From Mycobacterium sp. Z3061 (GTDB taxonomy: Bacteria > Actinomycetota > Actinomycetes > Mycobacteriales > Mycobacteriaceae), in contig NZ_CP134062.1 of NCBI RefSeq assembly GCF_031583025.1, positions 3,782,001 to 3,846,000 on the forward strand: a DNA stretch of 64,000 nt, given 5' to 3'. Below, piece by piece: positions 40,117 to 46,826 of this stretch (position 1 is the first letter of the stretch; every line of letters starts with the position of its first letter). The notes under the pieces were generated by a model. That model did not search any database. It was not told the DNA's origin and saw only the letters and a program-made list of their open reading frames with translations. A program made the translations under genes and the position numbers.

Positions 40117-40125
40117 CAGTTGCGA

Positions 40126-40743
40126 CTACCCAGGCTGGTTTTCCCGAAACATGGCCGCCGGACCGGTGCTTGCCAGGCGCAGGTCCTCGACGAACGAGTC
40201 GTAGTTCTCCTTGCGCCGGTCGCTGCGATCACGCAGCAGCGCCGACGGGTGAATCGTCGCCATCAGCATCGGTTCGGGCTCCAAGTGCAGCGGCGCGGGC
40301 AATCGCAACCATTCTCCGCGGTGCGCGGTTACACGAAATGCGCTGCCCAGCAACGATTGTGCTGCGGTGGCACCCAGGCACAGGACGACCTGCGGCCGTA
40401 CCGACTCGATCTCGGCGATCAACCATGGCCGGCATGCGACAACCTCGATGCGGCCCGGCTTCTCGTGTAACGCCGGGTCGATCTCGGCATCGCGCAGGGC
40501 TTGAGTCAGCAACCGTCCCGCAGGTCCTACGAATGGCACTCCCTGCTGGTCTTCGTAATCGCCTGGTTGTTCACCGACCAGCATCAGAGGCGCTTCGGGT
40601 TTGCCCTGGCCGAAGACGGTCTGGGTAGCGTCTTCGAACAATGTGCAGCCTCGGCATTCGCCTGCCGCCCGCTGTAGCGAACTCAGCCGTCGGTCAGCCG
40701 GCACATACTGCTGTGCGCCGGGTTGCTCAGCGCCTTTGCGCAC
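40126..40743 (-). CDS. UdgX-like uracil-DNA glycosylase, loop-deleted
   Basis: Family 4-like uracil-DNA glycosylase related to UdgX, which binds uracil DNA covalently. 205 residues. Motif 1 is intact: GEQPGDYEDQQGVPFVGPAG (about 58-77), Fe-S-type cysteines (ECRGCTLF; ACRPW), and the end motif MATIHPSALLR. The family's signature insert between the first strand and the Fe-S Cys (YVTNAVKHF... and KRRIH in M. smegmatis UdgX, recalled) is missing: the sequence runs AEIDPALHEKPGRIEVVACRPW. Only H93 aligns with the covalent His. About 21 residues are absent, in frame, and the junction has a rare TTA codon (40468-40470). Catalytic ability is doubtful. GTG start overlaps the ChaB gene by 17 bp. Confidence 0.82.
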   Translation of the reverse strand: MRKGAEQPGAQQYVPADRRLSSLQRAAGECRGCTLFEDATQTVFGQGKPEAPLMLVGEQPGDYEDQQGVPFVGPAGRLLTQALRDAEIDPALHEKPGRIEVVACRPWLIAEIESVRPQVVLCLGATAAQSLLGSAFRVTAHRGEWLRLPAPLHLEPEPMLMATIHPSALLRDRSDRRKENYDSFVEDLRLASTGPAAMFRENQPG

Positions 40744-41140
40744 GGCGATTGTATTTCTTGATGGCTTCCACCAGTTCCGATTTCGTCATCGTCGACCGGC
40801 CGCGCACATCAAGCCGGCGCGCGATCTCCATCAGGTGTTGCTTGCTGGCGTTGGCGTCGACACCCTCCTGCGTCGGCACAGGGTTGTTCAGGCCGCCGCG
40901 TTCGGCGTGCGCGTCGGAGGGACCCTTGTCGTCCTTGGCTTCCCAGTGGTCGCCGACCTTTTCGTAGCTGTGCTTCACAGCGGCGTAGGCGACGCGGTGA
41001 GCACGCTCCTCGCTGCCGTACTGCTCGGCGGCCGCGTCGTGGGCCTTGGCGAAAGTACGTTGCGCCTTTGCGCTGGAACGCCTCAGCGTGCCAGGCAACT
41101 CGTCCTTCTTCGCGGCACCGCTCTTGGTCGTCTTCGGCAT
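40727..41140 (-). CDS. ChaB plus Rho N-terminal-like domain protein
   Basis: 137-residue basic protein from ATG 41140 (MPKTTKSGAAKKDELPGTL). Residues about 13-75 form a ChaB domain (ELPGTLRRSSAKAQRTFAKAHDAAAEQYG ... HRVAYAAVKHSYEK), and residues about 100-137 are a Rho_N/SAP-like helix pair (KQHLMEIARRLDVRGRSTMTKSELVEAIKKYNRR), which suggests nucleic-acid binding. The longer upstream frame has no family match. Fourth-to-last in the SigF operon and overlapping the glycosylase gene, which may point to a shared DNA-related role. Confidence 0.88.
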   Translation of the reverse strand: MPKTTKSGAAKKDELPGTLRRSSAKAQRTFAKAHDAAAEQYGSEERAHRVAYAAVKHSYEKVGDHWEAKDDKGPSDAHAERGGLNNPVPTQEGVDANASKQHLMEIARRLDVRGRSTMTKSELVEAIKKYNRRAQRR

Positions 41141-41157
41141 GACACCACCTCCGGACT

Positions 41158-41712
41158 TTAGGAACCTCGGGGATTCTGGGCCCACTGTTGGGCTATCGCG
41201 TAACCGAGCTGGAGGAAATCGGCGCCGGTCAGTGCGGTGAACGTGCCGGCTACCAGGCGGGTGAACCGGGGCGCGAAGACCAATCCGATCACAAACACCG
41301 TCGCCACCCACATATCGAGGCAGAAGGGGCATGTGAGCAATTCGCCCATGCTGTGCCGGAACTGGCTCTCGTTGCGCGTCTCCTCGTGCACCTCGGCGGG
41401 TCCGCCGGTACTGGCATACCGGGTGAAGGGCGCCCGTAGCGGGCTGGTGACGGCGTCCTTGGTCAGAGTGCGGGACAACTTATGGGTGCCCAGCGTCACG
41501 GTGAGCAGATCCTGCACGTTCCACCGCACGGGTAACCGGCGCCCGGTGACCACCGCCACCAGCGTCGTGGCGCCTACCAGCGAGCAGTAGATCACCAGCA
41601 CGGCGAAGTATCCACCCAGCGGGCGCGGATTGTCGCCGCGATATTCCGCGGCTTCCTGCCGAGCGCGGTCCGCCACTCCCGCGCCGTTCTTTTCCTTGGT
41701 CAATTCGGTCAT
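41158..41712 (-). CDS. DUF1360 membrane protein
   Basis: 184 residues with the DUF1360 features: a central TLGTHKLSRTLTKDAVTSPLRAPFTRY stretch and a Cys motif LLTCPFCLDMWVATVFVIGLVF. Three or four hydrophobic helices (GYFAVLVIYCSLVGATTLVAV; VATVFVIGLVFAPRF). Family role unknown; often associated with spore or stress loci. It starts 23 bp after the flavin-reductase-like gene stop and ends 17 bp before the ChaB gene. Confidence 0.88.
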   Translation of the reverse strand: MTELTKEKNGAGVADRARQEAAEYRGDNPRPLGGYFAVLVIYCSLVGATTLVAVVTGRRLPVRWNVQDLLTVTLGTHKLSRTLTKDAVTSPLRAPFTRYASTGGPAEVHEETRNESQFRHSMGELLTCPFCLDMWVATVFVIGLVFAPRFTRLVAGTFTALTGADFLQLGYAIAQQWAQNPRGS

Positions 41713-41735
41713 GAAACTCCTTGCGGCTGAATGAT

Positions 41736-42356
41736 TCAGGCTTCGTATGGCGGATAGCCCGTTGCCCTGAGCGTGCGGGCCAGATGAGCAGCATTCCGCG
41801 CGGCAGCGGCAGTGGCAGAGGCGATTTGTTCAGGCACCTCGCCGAGGTCGCTGTAGTCGGTTGATTCCATCGCGGCACCCACCCAGTAGGTGCAACCTTG
41901 CGCAGGGATGCTGAAGCCAATGTCGTTGAGTCCCTGGAAAAGATCCGCGACCACTTTGTGCGCGCCGTCTTCGTTGCCGACCACGCTGACAATGGCGACT
42001 TTGCCGACCATGGCGGGCGTCCCGTCGTCGTCGGTGTTGGACAACTCGGCATCCAGGCGTTCCAGCACGCGTTGGGTCACGCTGGACGCGTGCCCTAGCC
42101 AGATCGGGGTGCTGATCAGCAGGATGTCCGCGTCGAGCACCTTGCGCCGAATGTCGGGCCACTGGTCACCGGCACCCATGTCGTCCTCGACGCCCGGAGC
42201 GATGTCGTAGTCGACGGCCCTGATCAGTTCGCACTCGACGTCGGCCTTCTTCAGTTCGCCGACAACGTGTTCGGCGATCAGAGCGCTGCTCGAAGGCGAT
42301 GAACTGGGTTTGAGGCTGCACACCAGGCCGACGGCGCGCAGGGACTGATCACTCAT
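41736..42356 (-). CDS. NAD(P)H-dependent FMN reductase / flavodoxin-like protein
   Basis: 206-residue flavodoxin-fold oxidoreductase from ATG 42356 (MSDQSLRAVGLVCSLKPSSSPSSSALIAEHVV). FMN loop: LVCSLKPSSSPSSS. The middle has ADILLISTPIWLGHASSVTQRVLERLDAEL and a second loop VGNEDGAHKVVADLF. First gene of the six-gene minus-strand operon. Just upstream is a near-consensus SigF promoter whose -10 ends 9 bp before this ATG, implying a leaderless or nearly leaderless mRNA. The frame extending to 42722 is not coding here. Confidence 0.88.
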   Translation of the reverse strand: MSDQSLRAVGLVCSLKPSSSPSSSALIAEHVVGELKKADVECELIRAVDYDIAPGVEDDMGAGDQWPDIRRKVLDADILLISTPIWLGHASSVTQRVLERLDAELSNTDDDGTPAMVGKVAIVSVVGNEDGAHKVVADLFQGLNDIGFSIPAQGCTYWVGAAMESTDYSDLGEVPEQIASATAAAARNAAHLARTLRATGYPPYEA

Positions 42357-42365
42357 GGGAAATCC

Positions 42366-42390
42366 ATACCCGGCATAGGGACCGGTAAAC
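42366..42390 (-). promoter_or_regulatory. SigF-type promoter of the stress operon
   Basis: Reading leftwards, GTTT (42390-42387), a 15-bp spacer and GGGTAT (42371-42366) match the mycobacterial SigF pattern GTTT-N15-17-GGGTAT. The start codon follows 9 bp later at 42356. The site also contains a perfect 9-bp inverted repeat (CATACCCGG at 42365-42373, CCGGGTATG at 42390-42398). Confidence 0.7.
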
Positions 42391-42504
42391 CGGGTATGCG
42401 AACCGAGATGGCGCCGTCGGCGGAGGCCGCAGGCCGGCTCGCTGCTGAGCGGATCATGCCGTAACCGCGGCCGATCCGACGGCACGGTAGTTCCGCGTGG
42501 TGGA

Positions 42505-42894
42505 CTAAGCCTTCCGGGGTTTTCGCGCCGGAGTCTTCGAGTTCTCCTGCACGGCGGAGTGTTTGACGGAGCCCCGCAAAGTTCGGTTGGCAGACCGAAG
42601 ATCGCTGTTGGCCGCGGAGAGCTCGGCGTTGTCGTCCTCGAGGCTGAGGATCCGGGCGATGCCGGCGAGGTTGACGCCGGCGTCGACCAGCGCGCTGATG
42701 CGGCGCAGGCGGGCCAGGTCATCGGCGCTGTAGCGCCGCGTCCCCCCGTTACTGCGAGCCGGCGTGAGCAGTCCGTACCGCTCGTAGAGGCGAAGTGACT
42801 GCACGGCGACGCCAGAGAGTTCCGCCGCTACCGAGATCCCGTACACGCCGTGATCAGACGCCGGCGGGTCTACGTCGCCTGAACGGTCGGTCAT
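42505..42894 (-). CDS. MerR family regulator, HspR-like
   Basis: 129-residue MerR regulator. Winged helix: VYGISVAAELSGVAVQSLRLYERYGLLTPARSNGGTRRYSADDLARLRRISALVDAGVNLAGI. A coiled-coil-prone tail follows (LEDDNAELSAANSDLRSANRTL) and a basic C-terminus. It is divergent from the Hsp20 gene, as HspR repressors are from their chaperone targets. The shared region has a perfect palindrome (42971-42988), but I do not find the classical HAIR sequence. Confidence 0.9.
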   Translation of the reverse strand: MTDRSGDVDPPASDHGVYGISVAAELSGVAVQSLRLYERYGLLTPARSNGGTRRYSADDLARLRRISALVDAGVNLAGIARILSLEDDNAELSAANSDLRSANRTLRGSVKHSAVQENSKTPARKPRKA

Positions 42895-42937
42895 CGGGCA
42901 TCTCCTCGGCTGTTACTAGAAAACCTATCTACCATAC

Positions 42938-42988
42938 TTGCGCTGAAGTGTCGACAGTGTTATATAAAATCTATGTCAGCAGACATAG
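42938..42988 (+). promoter_or_regulatory. Hsp20 promoter with palindromic operator
   Basis: TTGCGC (42938-42943), a 17-bp spacer and TATATA (42961-42966) make a credible SigA-like promoter. Directly after it, CTATGTC-AGCA-GACATAG (42971-42988) is a perfect 7-4-7 palindrome around the expected transcription start, well placed for repression by the divergent MerR. Confidence 0.65.
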
Positions 42989-43033
42989 GAAACCAAGCCA
43001 CCAGATAGAAGATTGGAGTTAGAGGTGACTGCC

Positions 43034-43453
43034 ATGCTGATGCGTACCGACCCGTTCCGCGAACTGGACCGATTCGCCCAGCAAGTGCTCGGGACCGCCG
43101 CACGCCCAGCGGTCATGCCGATGGACGCCTGGCGCGAAGGGGAGGAATTCGTCGTCGAATTCGACCTGCCCGGTATCGAAGCCGATTCGCTGGACATCGA
43201 CATCGAACGCAATGTGGTCACAGTCCGCGCGGAACGACCGGGGGTTAACCCCGACCGGGAGATGCTGGCCTCGGAGAGGCCCCGGGGGGTGTTCAGCCGC
43301 CAATTGGTGCTCGGTGAGAACCTCGACACCGAGCGAATCGCCGCTTCTTATGACGAGGGGGTCTTGCGGTTGCGGGTGCCGGTGGCCGAAAAGGCGAAGC
43401 CCCGCAAGATCTCCGTCGGTCGCAGCGAGAGCCGCGAAGCCATCAATGCCTGA
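43034..43453 (+). CDS. Hsp20/alpha-crystallin small heat shock protein
   Basis: Holdase chaperone, 139 residues from ATG 43034 ([19 protein letters not shown]). The alpha-crystallin domain spans about 37-130: [38 protein letters not shown], and the C-terminal signature [23 protein letters not shown]. The I/V-x-I/V-type tail after it is short. Divergent from the MerR regulator and likely controlled through the palindrome at 42971. Confidence 0.95.
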   Translation: MLMRTDPFRELDRFAQQVLGTAARPAVMPMDAWREGEEFVVEFDLPGIEADSLDIDIERNVVTVRAERPGVNPDREMLASERPRGVFSRQLVLGENLDTERIAASYDEGVLRLRVPVAEKAKPRKISVGRSESREAINA

Positions 43454-43557
43454 CCGGCGGTGAGCGGGTGGCGGCCGCGGCGGTGCTGGTATGCGCCGCG
43501 GCCGTCCGCCTCGTACCGCGTTGAGCAACGGGACCTACCCGAGGAGGCCGATGCACG

Positions 43558-44220
43558 ATGAACTGGGATCTCGACGGCCAGACGGCCGCCGTCGAAGAAG
43601 CCCTGGCCGGCGGTGCTCCGCAGCGGGTGGGATCGTTCCGGTTCTATTTCGCCGATCAGCGTTGGGAGTGGTCTGAGCAGGTCGAGCGGATGCACGGGTA
43701 TGAACCCGGGAGCGTCACACCGACCACCGACCTGGTGCTGTCGCACAAGCATCCCGATGACCGCGGTCAGGTGGCCGCAACCATCAACGACATCCTGCAC
43801 ACCCACAAGGCCTTCAGCACTCGTCACCGCATCATCGACACCGGTGGGCGGGTGCACCACGTGGTGGTGGTCGGCGACCGCATCGTCGATGATCACGGAG
43901 CCGTGATCGGGACGCACGGCTTCTACGTGGATGTGTCGGCCACACCCGATCAGGATGCGGTCACCGAACGTCTGGCCGAGATCGCCGAAAACCGCGCCGG
44001 GATCGAACAGGCCAAAGGCATGCTGATGCTGGTTTACGACATCGACGGCGACGCCGCCTTCAAGCTTTTGAAGTGGTTGTCCCAGGAGTCCAATGTCAAG
44101 CTGCGGCCACTGGCCGAACAGATAACCGAGGATTTCCGCGCCGTGCGGCATGCCGTTGCCGCGCAGCCGGAGTTCGACCAGTTATTGCTGACGGCGCATA
44201 CCCGGGTGAATGGGCGCTAG
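43558..44220 (+). CDS. PAS-ANTAR domain protein
   Basis: 220-residue signal-responsive RNA-binding antiterminator. PAS fold (PAS_3 type) about residues 20-125: FRFYFADQRWEWSEQVERMHGYEPG ... THGFYVDVS. The ANTAR domain is about 140-205: LAEIAENRAGIEQAKGMLMLVYDIDGDAAFKLLKWLSQESNVKLRPLAEQI, which binds dual-hairpin RNA in nascent transcripts. The sensed signal could be redox, light or a small molecule. It sits between the Hsp20 and stress-protein genes. No adjacent ANTAR hairpin target was identified. Confidence 0.9.
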   Translation: MNWDLDGQTAAVEEALAGGAPQRVGSFRFYFADQRWEWSEQVERMHGYEPGSVTPTTDLVLSHKHPDDRGQVAATINDILHTHKAFSTRHRIIDTGGRVHHVVVVGDRIVDDHGAVIGTHGFYVDVSATPDQDAVTERLAEIAENRAGIEQAKGMLMLVYDIDGDAAFKLLKWLSQESNVKLRPLAEQITEDFRAVRHAVAAQPEFDQLLLTAHTRVNGR

Positions 44221-44405
44221 TTCGACGTACCCTCGGTGTCGTCGAAGAACGCCCAGTCCCCGTCAGCGTTCACTTCCATGCGCCAACCGAGCTCGGAGTT
44301 GTCGGCACGGGAGTCGACGAACCATGCGTGCGCGTCCTCGGCGCTTTCAATCTCTTTGGTGGCAACGACTTCGCCCCGTGGGTCGATAACTCTGTATTCA
44401 GCCAT
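44217..44405 (-). CDS. Small hypothetical protein
   Basis: 62 residues from ATG 44405 (MAEYRVIDPRGEVVATKEIESAEDAHAWFVD). It is acidic, soluble and probably folds as a small alpha/beta unit ending GDWAFFDDTEG. It resembles short mycobacterial conserved hypotheticals with no assigned role. It overlaps the convergent PAS-ANTAR stop by 4 bp and lies 38 bp after the stress protein stop. Moderate confidence that it is real. Confidence 0.65.
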   Translation of the reverse strand: MAEYRVIDPRGEVVATKEIESAEDAHAWFVDSRADNSELGWRMEVNADGDWAFFDDTEGTSN

Positions 44406-44443
44406 GGGTCCTGGGTTTCCCCGACGGCCGTTTTTCAACCCCG

Positions 44444-45340
44444 CTAGGCGCGCGCGACGATCACCGGCATCCGGGCCGAGTGGACGATCGCGTTGCTGAC
44501 CGAGCCGAGCAGCACGCCGGACAGAGCGCCCCGACCGTGGCTGCCCACCACGACGAGCTGCGCGGACTCGGAGCGCGTCACGAGCTGGCGTGCCGGGCGG
44601 TCACAGACCACCACGCGGCAGACCTTGACGTCGGGATAGGTCTCCTGCCAACCCGCCAGGCGCTCGGCGAGGGTAATTTCGGCTTCCGCCTTCACCTTGT
44701 CCCAGTCCAAACCGGGTAGCTCAACAACTTCCAGGTCGCTCCACGCGTGCAGTGCGATGAGCTCCACACCTCGGCGCGAAGCCTCGTCGAACGCCACCGC
44801 CGTGGCCGCCTCGGACGCCGGTGAACCGTCGATGCCCAGCAGCACGGGAGCCCGTAACGGGTGGGGCATCAACGGGTCCTCGTCGTGGACGATTGCCACC
44901 GGGCAGTCCGCGTGCCGTACCACGCTGGCACTGACGGACCCGAGCAGCAGCCGCGCCACCGCTCCCCTACCGGCTGATCCCAGCACCAGAATGGCTGCGT
45001 CCTTGGACATCTCGATCATCGCGGACACCGGAGTGGAATGCACCAGCTCGGTCTTGATGGTCAGTTTGCGGTCGGTCAACACCGCCTCCTCGGCGATCTT
45101 CACCGCCTCGGCGACGACCTTGCGTCCCTCGTCTTCCTGCCATACCGCCCAGGTCTCCGGGAACGGCATCGGTGGCCAGGTAGCCACGTCCGAATTCACC
45201 ACGTGAGCGACCGTCAGTGGGAGGTGCTTCATTTCGGCGTCCCGGGCCGCCCAGACGACGGCAGCGTTGGAGGCGGGTGATCCGTCCACACCGACAAGAA
45301 TGCCCAGGCTCTTGTCGGCTCCTGTTGCTGCTGAAGTCAT
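44444..45340 (-). CDS. Universal stress protein, tandem Usp domains
   Basis: 298 residues, two complete UspA domains with ATP-binding patterns. Domain 1: LGILVGVDGSPASNAAVVWAARDAE ... VLGSAGRGAVARLLLGSVSASVVRHADCPVAIVHD. Domain 2: VLLGIDGSPASEAATAVAFDEASRRGV ... VVVGSHGRGALSGVLLGSVSNAIVHSARMPVIVARA. Both have the G-2x-G-9x-G(S) motif. ATG 45340 has GGAGGT upstream. It lies 16 bp after fdxA, so both are likely expressed from the DosR-controlled fdxA promoter, as in the M. tuberculosis hypoxia regulon. Confidence 0.93.
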   Translation of the reverse strand: MTSAATGADKSLGILVGVDGSPASNAAVVWAARDAEMKHLPLTVAHVVNSDVATWPPMPFPETWAVWQEDEGRKVVAEAVKIAEEAVLTDRKLTIKTELVHSTPVSAMIEMSKDAAILVLGSAGRGAVARLLLGSVSASVVRHADCPVAIVHDEDPLMPHPLRAPVLLGIDGSPASEAATAVAFDEASRRGVELIALHAWSDLEVVELPGLDWDKVKAEAEITLAERLAGWQETYPDVKVCRVVVCDRPARQLVTRSESAQLVVVGSHGRGALSGVLLGSVSNAIVHSARMPVIVARA

Positions 45341-45356
45341 TTCGCTTTACCTCCGG

Positions 45357-45701
45357 TCAGGAGCAGTTCGCCGGCATTGCCGCGATCAGCGGGGTGTCGA
45401 CGCCGATTCGCCCGAGAGCGCTTGCGCCGCCCGGCGTTCCCAGCGGAGCGTCCCGGCCCGGGAGAATCTGCTGGAAGAAGGCGGCATTCTCGTCGAGGAA
45501 CTGCAGTTCATCCTCCGGGAGATCGCCTTCCCAGTGAATGGCGTCAACGCGACATGCCGGTTTGCATGCGCCGCAGTCGACGCACTCTTCCGGGTTGATG
45601 TACATCGTTCGGTCGCCCTCATAAATGCAGTCAACGGGGCATTCCTGCACGCATGACTTTTCAGCCAGGTCCAGGCATTCCTTGCCGATCACATAGGTCA
45701 T
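45357..45701 (-). CDS. fdxA: Ferredoxin FdxA (7Fe type)
   Basis: Seven-iron ferredoxin, 114 residues, electron carrier of the low-oxygen response. Cluster cysteines: C9, C17, C21, C25 (CVQECPVDC) and C40, C43, C46, C50 (CVDCGACKPAC), with the central ferredoxin halves and a long C-terminal extension (EDELQFLDENAAFFQQ) typical of FdxA. No ribosome site precedes the ATG. Instead a TATAGC -10-like element lies 8 bp upstream, suggesting a leaderless mRNA. A DosR-like box sits about 60 bp upstream. Followed by a universal stress protein. Confidence 0.95.
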   Translation of the reverse strand: MTYVIGKECLDLAEKSCVQECPVDCIYEGDRTMYINPEECVDCGACKPACRVDAIHWEGDLPEDELQFLDENAAFFQQILPGRDAPLGTPGGASALGRIGVDTPLIAAMPANCS

Positions 45702-45709
45702 GCGTCCAC

Positions 45710-45775
45710 GCTATAAAGCGTGCGCCACCGTTAGCGTCGGTCGAAAGCCACTTTCCGGCAGGGACCAAAGGCCCT
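45710..45775 (-). promoter_or_regulatory. fdxA promoter with DosR-like box
   Basis: GGGACCAAAGGCCCT at 45761-45775 agrees with the GGGACTTTNGGCCCT DosR consensus at the outer 11-12 positions. A TATAGC -10-like hexamer (read on the minus strand, 45715-45710) lies 8 bp before the fdxA ATG. The box centre is about 67 bp from the ATG, in the normal range for DosR activation. Confidence 0.65.
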
Positions 45776-45781
45776 TGTCGC

Positions 45782-46663
45782 CTACGAACGAACCACGATC
45801 ACCGGCACGGTGGCCGAATGGACCACCGCAGAACTGACCGAACCCAGCAGCATGCCGGGGAATCCCCCGCGACCCCGACTTCCGACGACCACCAATTGCG
45901 CCTGATCGGACGCCTCGAGTAGCCATTTCGCGGGAGTGTCACACACCAGCGACCGCTGCACGTGCACGTCCGGGTACTGCTCCTGCCAACCGGCCAGGCG
46001 TTCAGCGAGCACCTCTTCACCCTGGTTTTCCCGGTCCTGCCAATCCATCCCGAGTACCGGAAACACTCCGACGTCACTCCAGGCATGCAACGCGATGAGG
46101 TCGACACCTCGCCGCGAGGCCTCGTCGAACGCCCAGGCCGTAGCGGCTTCCGATGCGGGTGACCCGTCGATACCTACGACCACCGCTTTACCGGCGTCGG
46201 GGACGGCGTCCTCTCCCGAACGGATGACGGCTACCGGGCAATGGGCGTGCTGGACGAGTGCCGAGCTGACCGAGCCCAACAGTAGGCGGCCCAACGCGCC
46301 GATCCCCTGGCTTCCCACCACCACCAGCTGCGCCTGCTTCGACGCTTCGATGAGTGTGGAAACCGCGTTGGCATAAGCCAATTCGGTGCGCACCTCGGGT
46401 GCTTCGGATCCCTCGGCACTTTCCGACGCCGTCTTGCGGGCGTGCGCAAGGACGCTGCCCGCGATGTCTTGCTGCCAGTCCGGCATGTCTTTGTACAGTT
46501 GCCCGACCGGCCAGCCGACCACGATCGGGGCGACCACATGCAGCAGGGTGAGCGGCACCCGGTGCAGAGCGGCCTCGTGGGTTGCCCAGGTTATCGCCGC
46601 ATCAGATTCCTCCGAGCCGTCGACCGCCACCAGGATTCCGTATTTTGTTGGTTCCGCTGACAT
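45782..46663 (-). CDS. Universal stress protein, tandem Usp domains
   Basis: 293 residues, two intact Usp domains. Domain 1: YGILVAVDGSEESDAAITWATHEAAL ... VVVGSQGIGALGRLLLGSVSSALVQHAHCPVAVIRS. Domain 2: VVVGIDGSPASEAATAWAFDEASRRGVDLIALHAW ... VVVGSRGRGGFPGMLLGSVSSAVVHSATVPVIVVRS. A paralogue of the neighbour at 44444. ATG 46663 has AAGGAG 7 bases upstream. A palindrome at 46718-46738 lies in its promoter region. It is upstream of fdxA, whose own promoter intervenes. Confidence 0.93.
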   Translation of the reverse strand: MSAEPTKYGILVAVDGSEESDAAITWATHEAALHRVPLTLLHVVAPIVVGWPVGQLYKDMPDWQQDIAGSVLAHARKTASESAEGSEAPEVRTELAYANAVSTLIEASKQAQLVVVGSQGIGALGRLLLGSVSSALVQHAHCPVAVIRSGEDAVPDAGKAVVVGIDGSPASEAATAWAFDEASRRGVDLIALHAWSDVGVFPVLGMDWQDRENQGEEVLAERLAGWQEQYPDVHVQRSLVCDTPAKWLLEASDQAQLVVVGSRGRGGFPGMLLGSVSSAVVHSATVPVIVVRS

Positions 46664-46717
46664 TCCATGCTCCTTGCCGTTGCAGACCTCATCCTACGAG
46701 TCGTTACGTCGTCGGTG

Positions 46718-46738
46718 TAGAGGTCTAAAGACTCTACG
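46718..46738. promoter_or_regulatory. Palindrome upstream of the stress protein gene
   Basis: GTAGAG...CTCTAC flanks an inner GTCT-AA-AGAC. It lies 55 bp upstream of the ATG at 46663. It resembles a DosR box only loosely (wrong bases in both half-sites), so the cognate regulator is unknown. A further TTGCGCAA palindrome follows at about 46745. Confidence 0.35.
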
Positions 46739-46826
46739 TTTCGGGTTGCGCAACGCCCGTCGCAGGGCGCCGCCGTGTGGGATTTGGCTGTTAATACTGT
46801 GGTGCACAATGCTTTTGGTCCTTCCG

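Noticed and set aside
42895..43033. Classical HAIR (HspR) operator between the MerR and Hsp20 genes
   Set aside because: No CTTGAGT-N7-ACTCAAG was found; only the different palindrome at 42971.
46718..46738. DosR box upstream of the stress protein at 46663
   Set aside because: The palindrome deviates in both half-sites from the DosR consensus, so I list it only as an unassigned inverted repeat.
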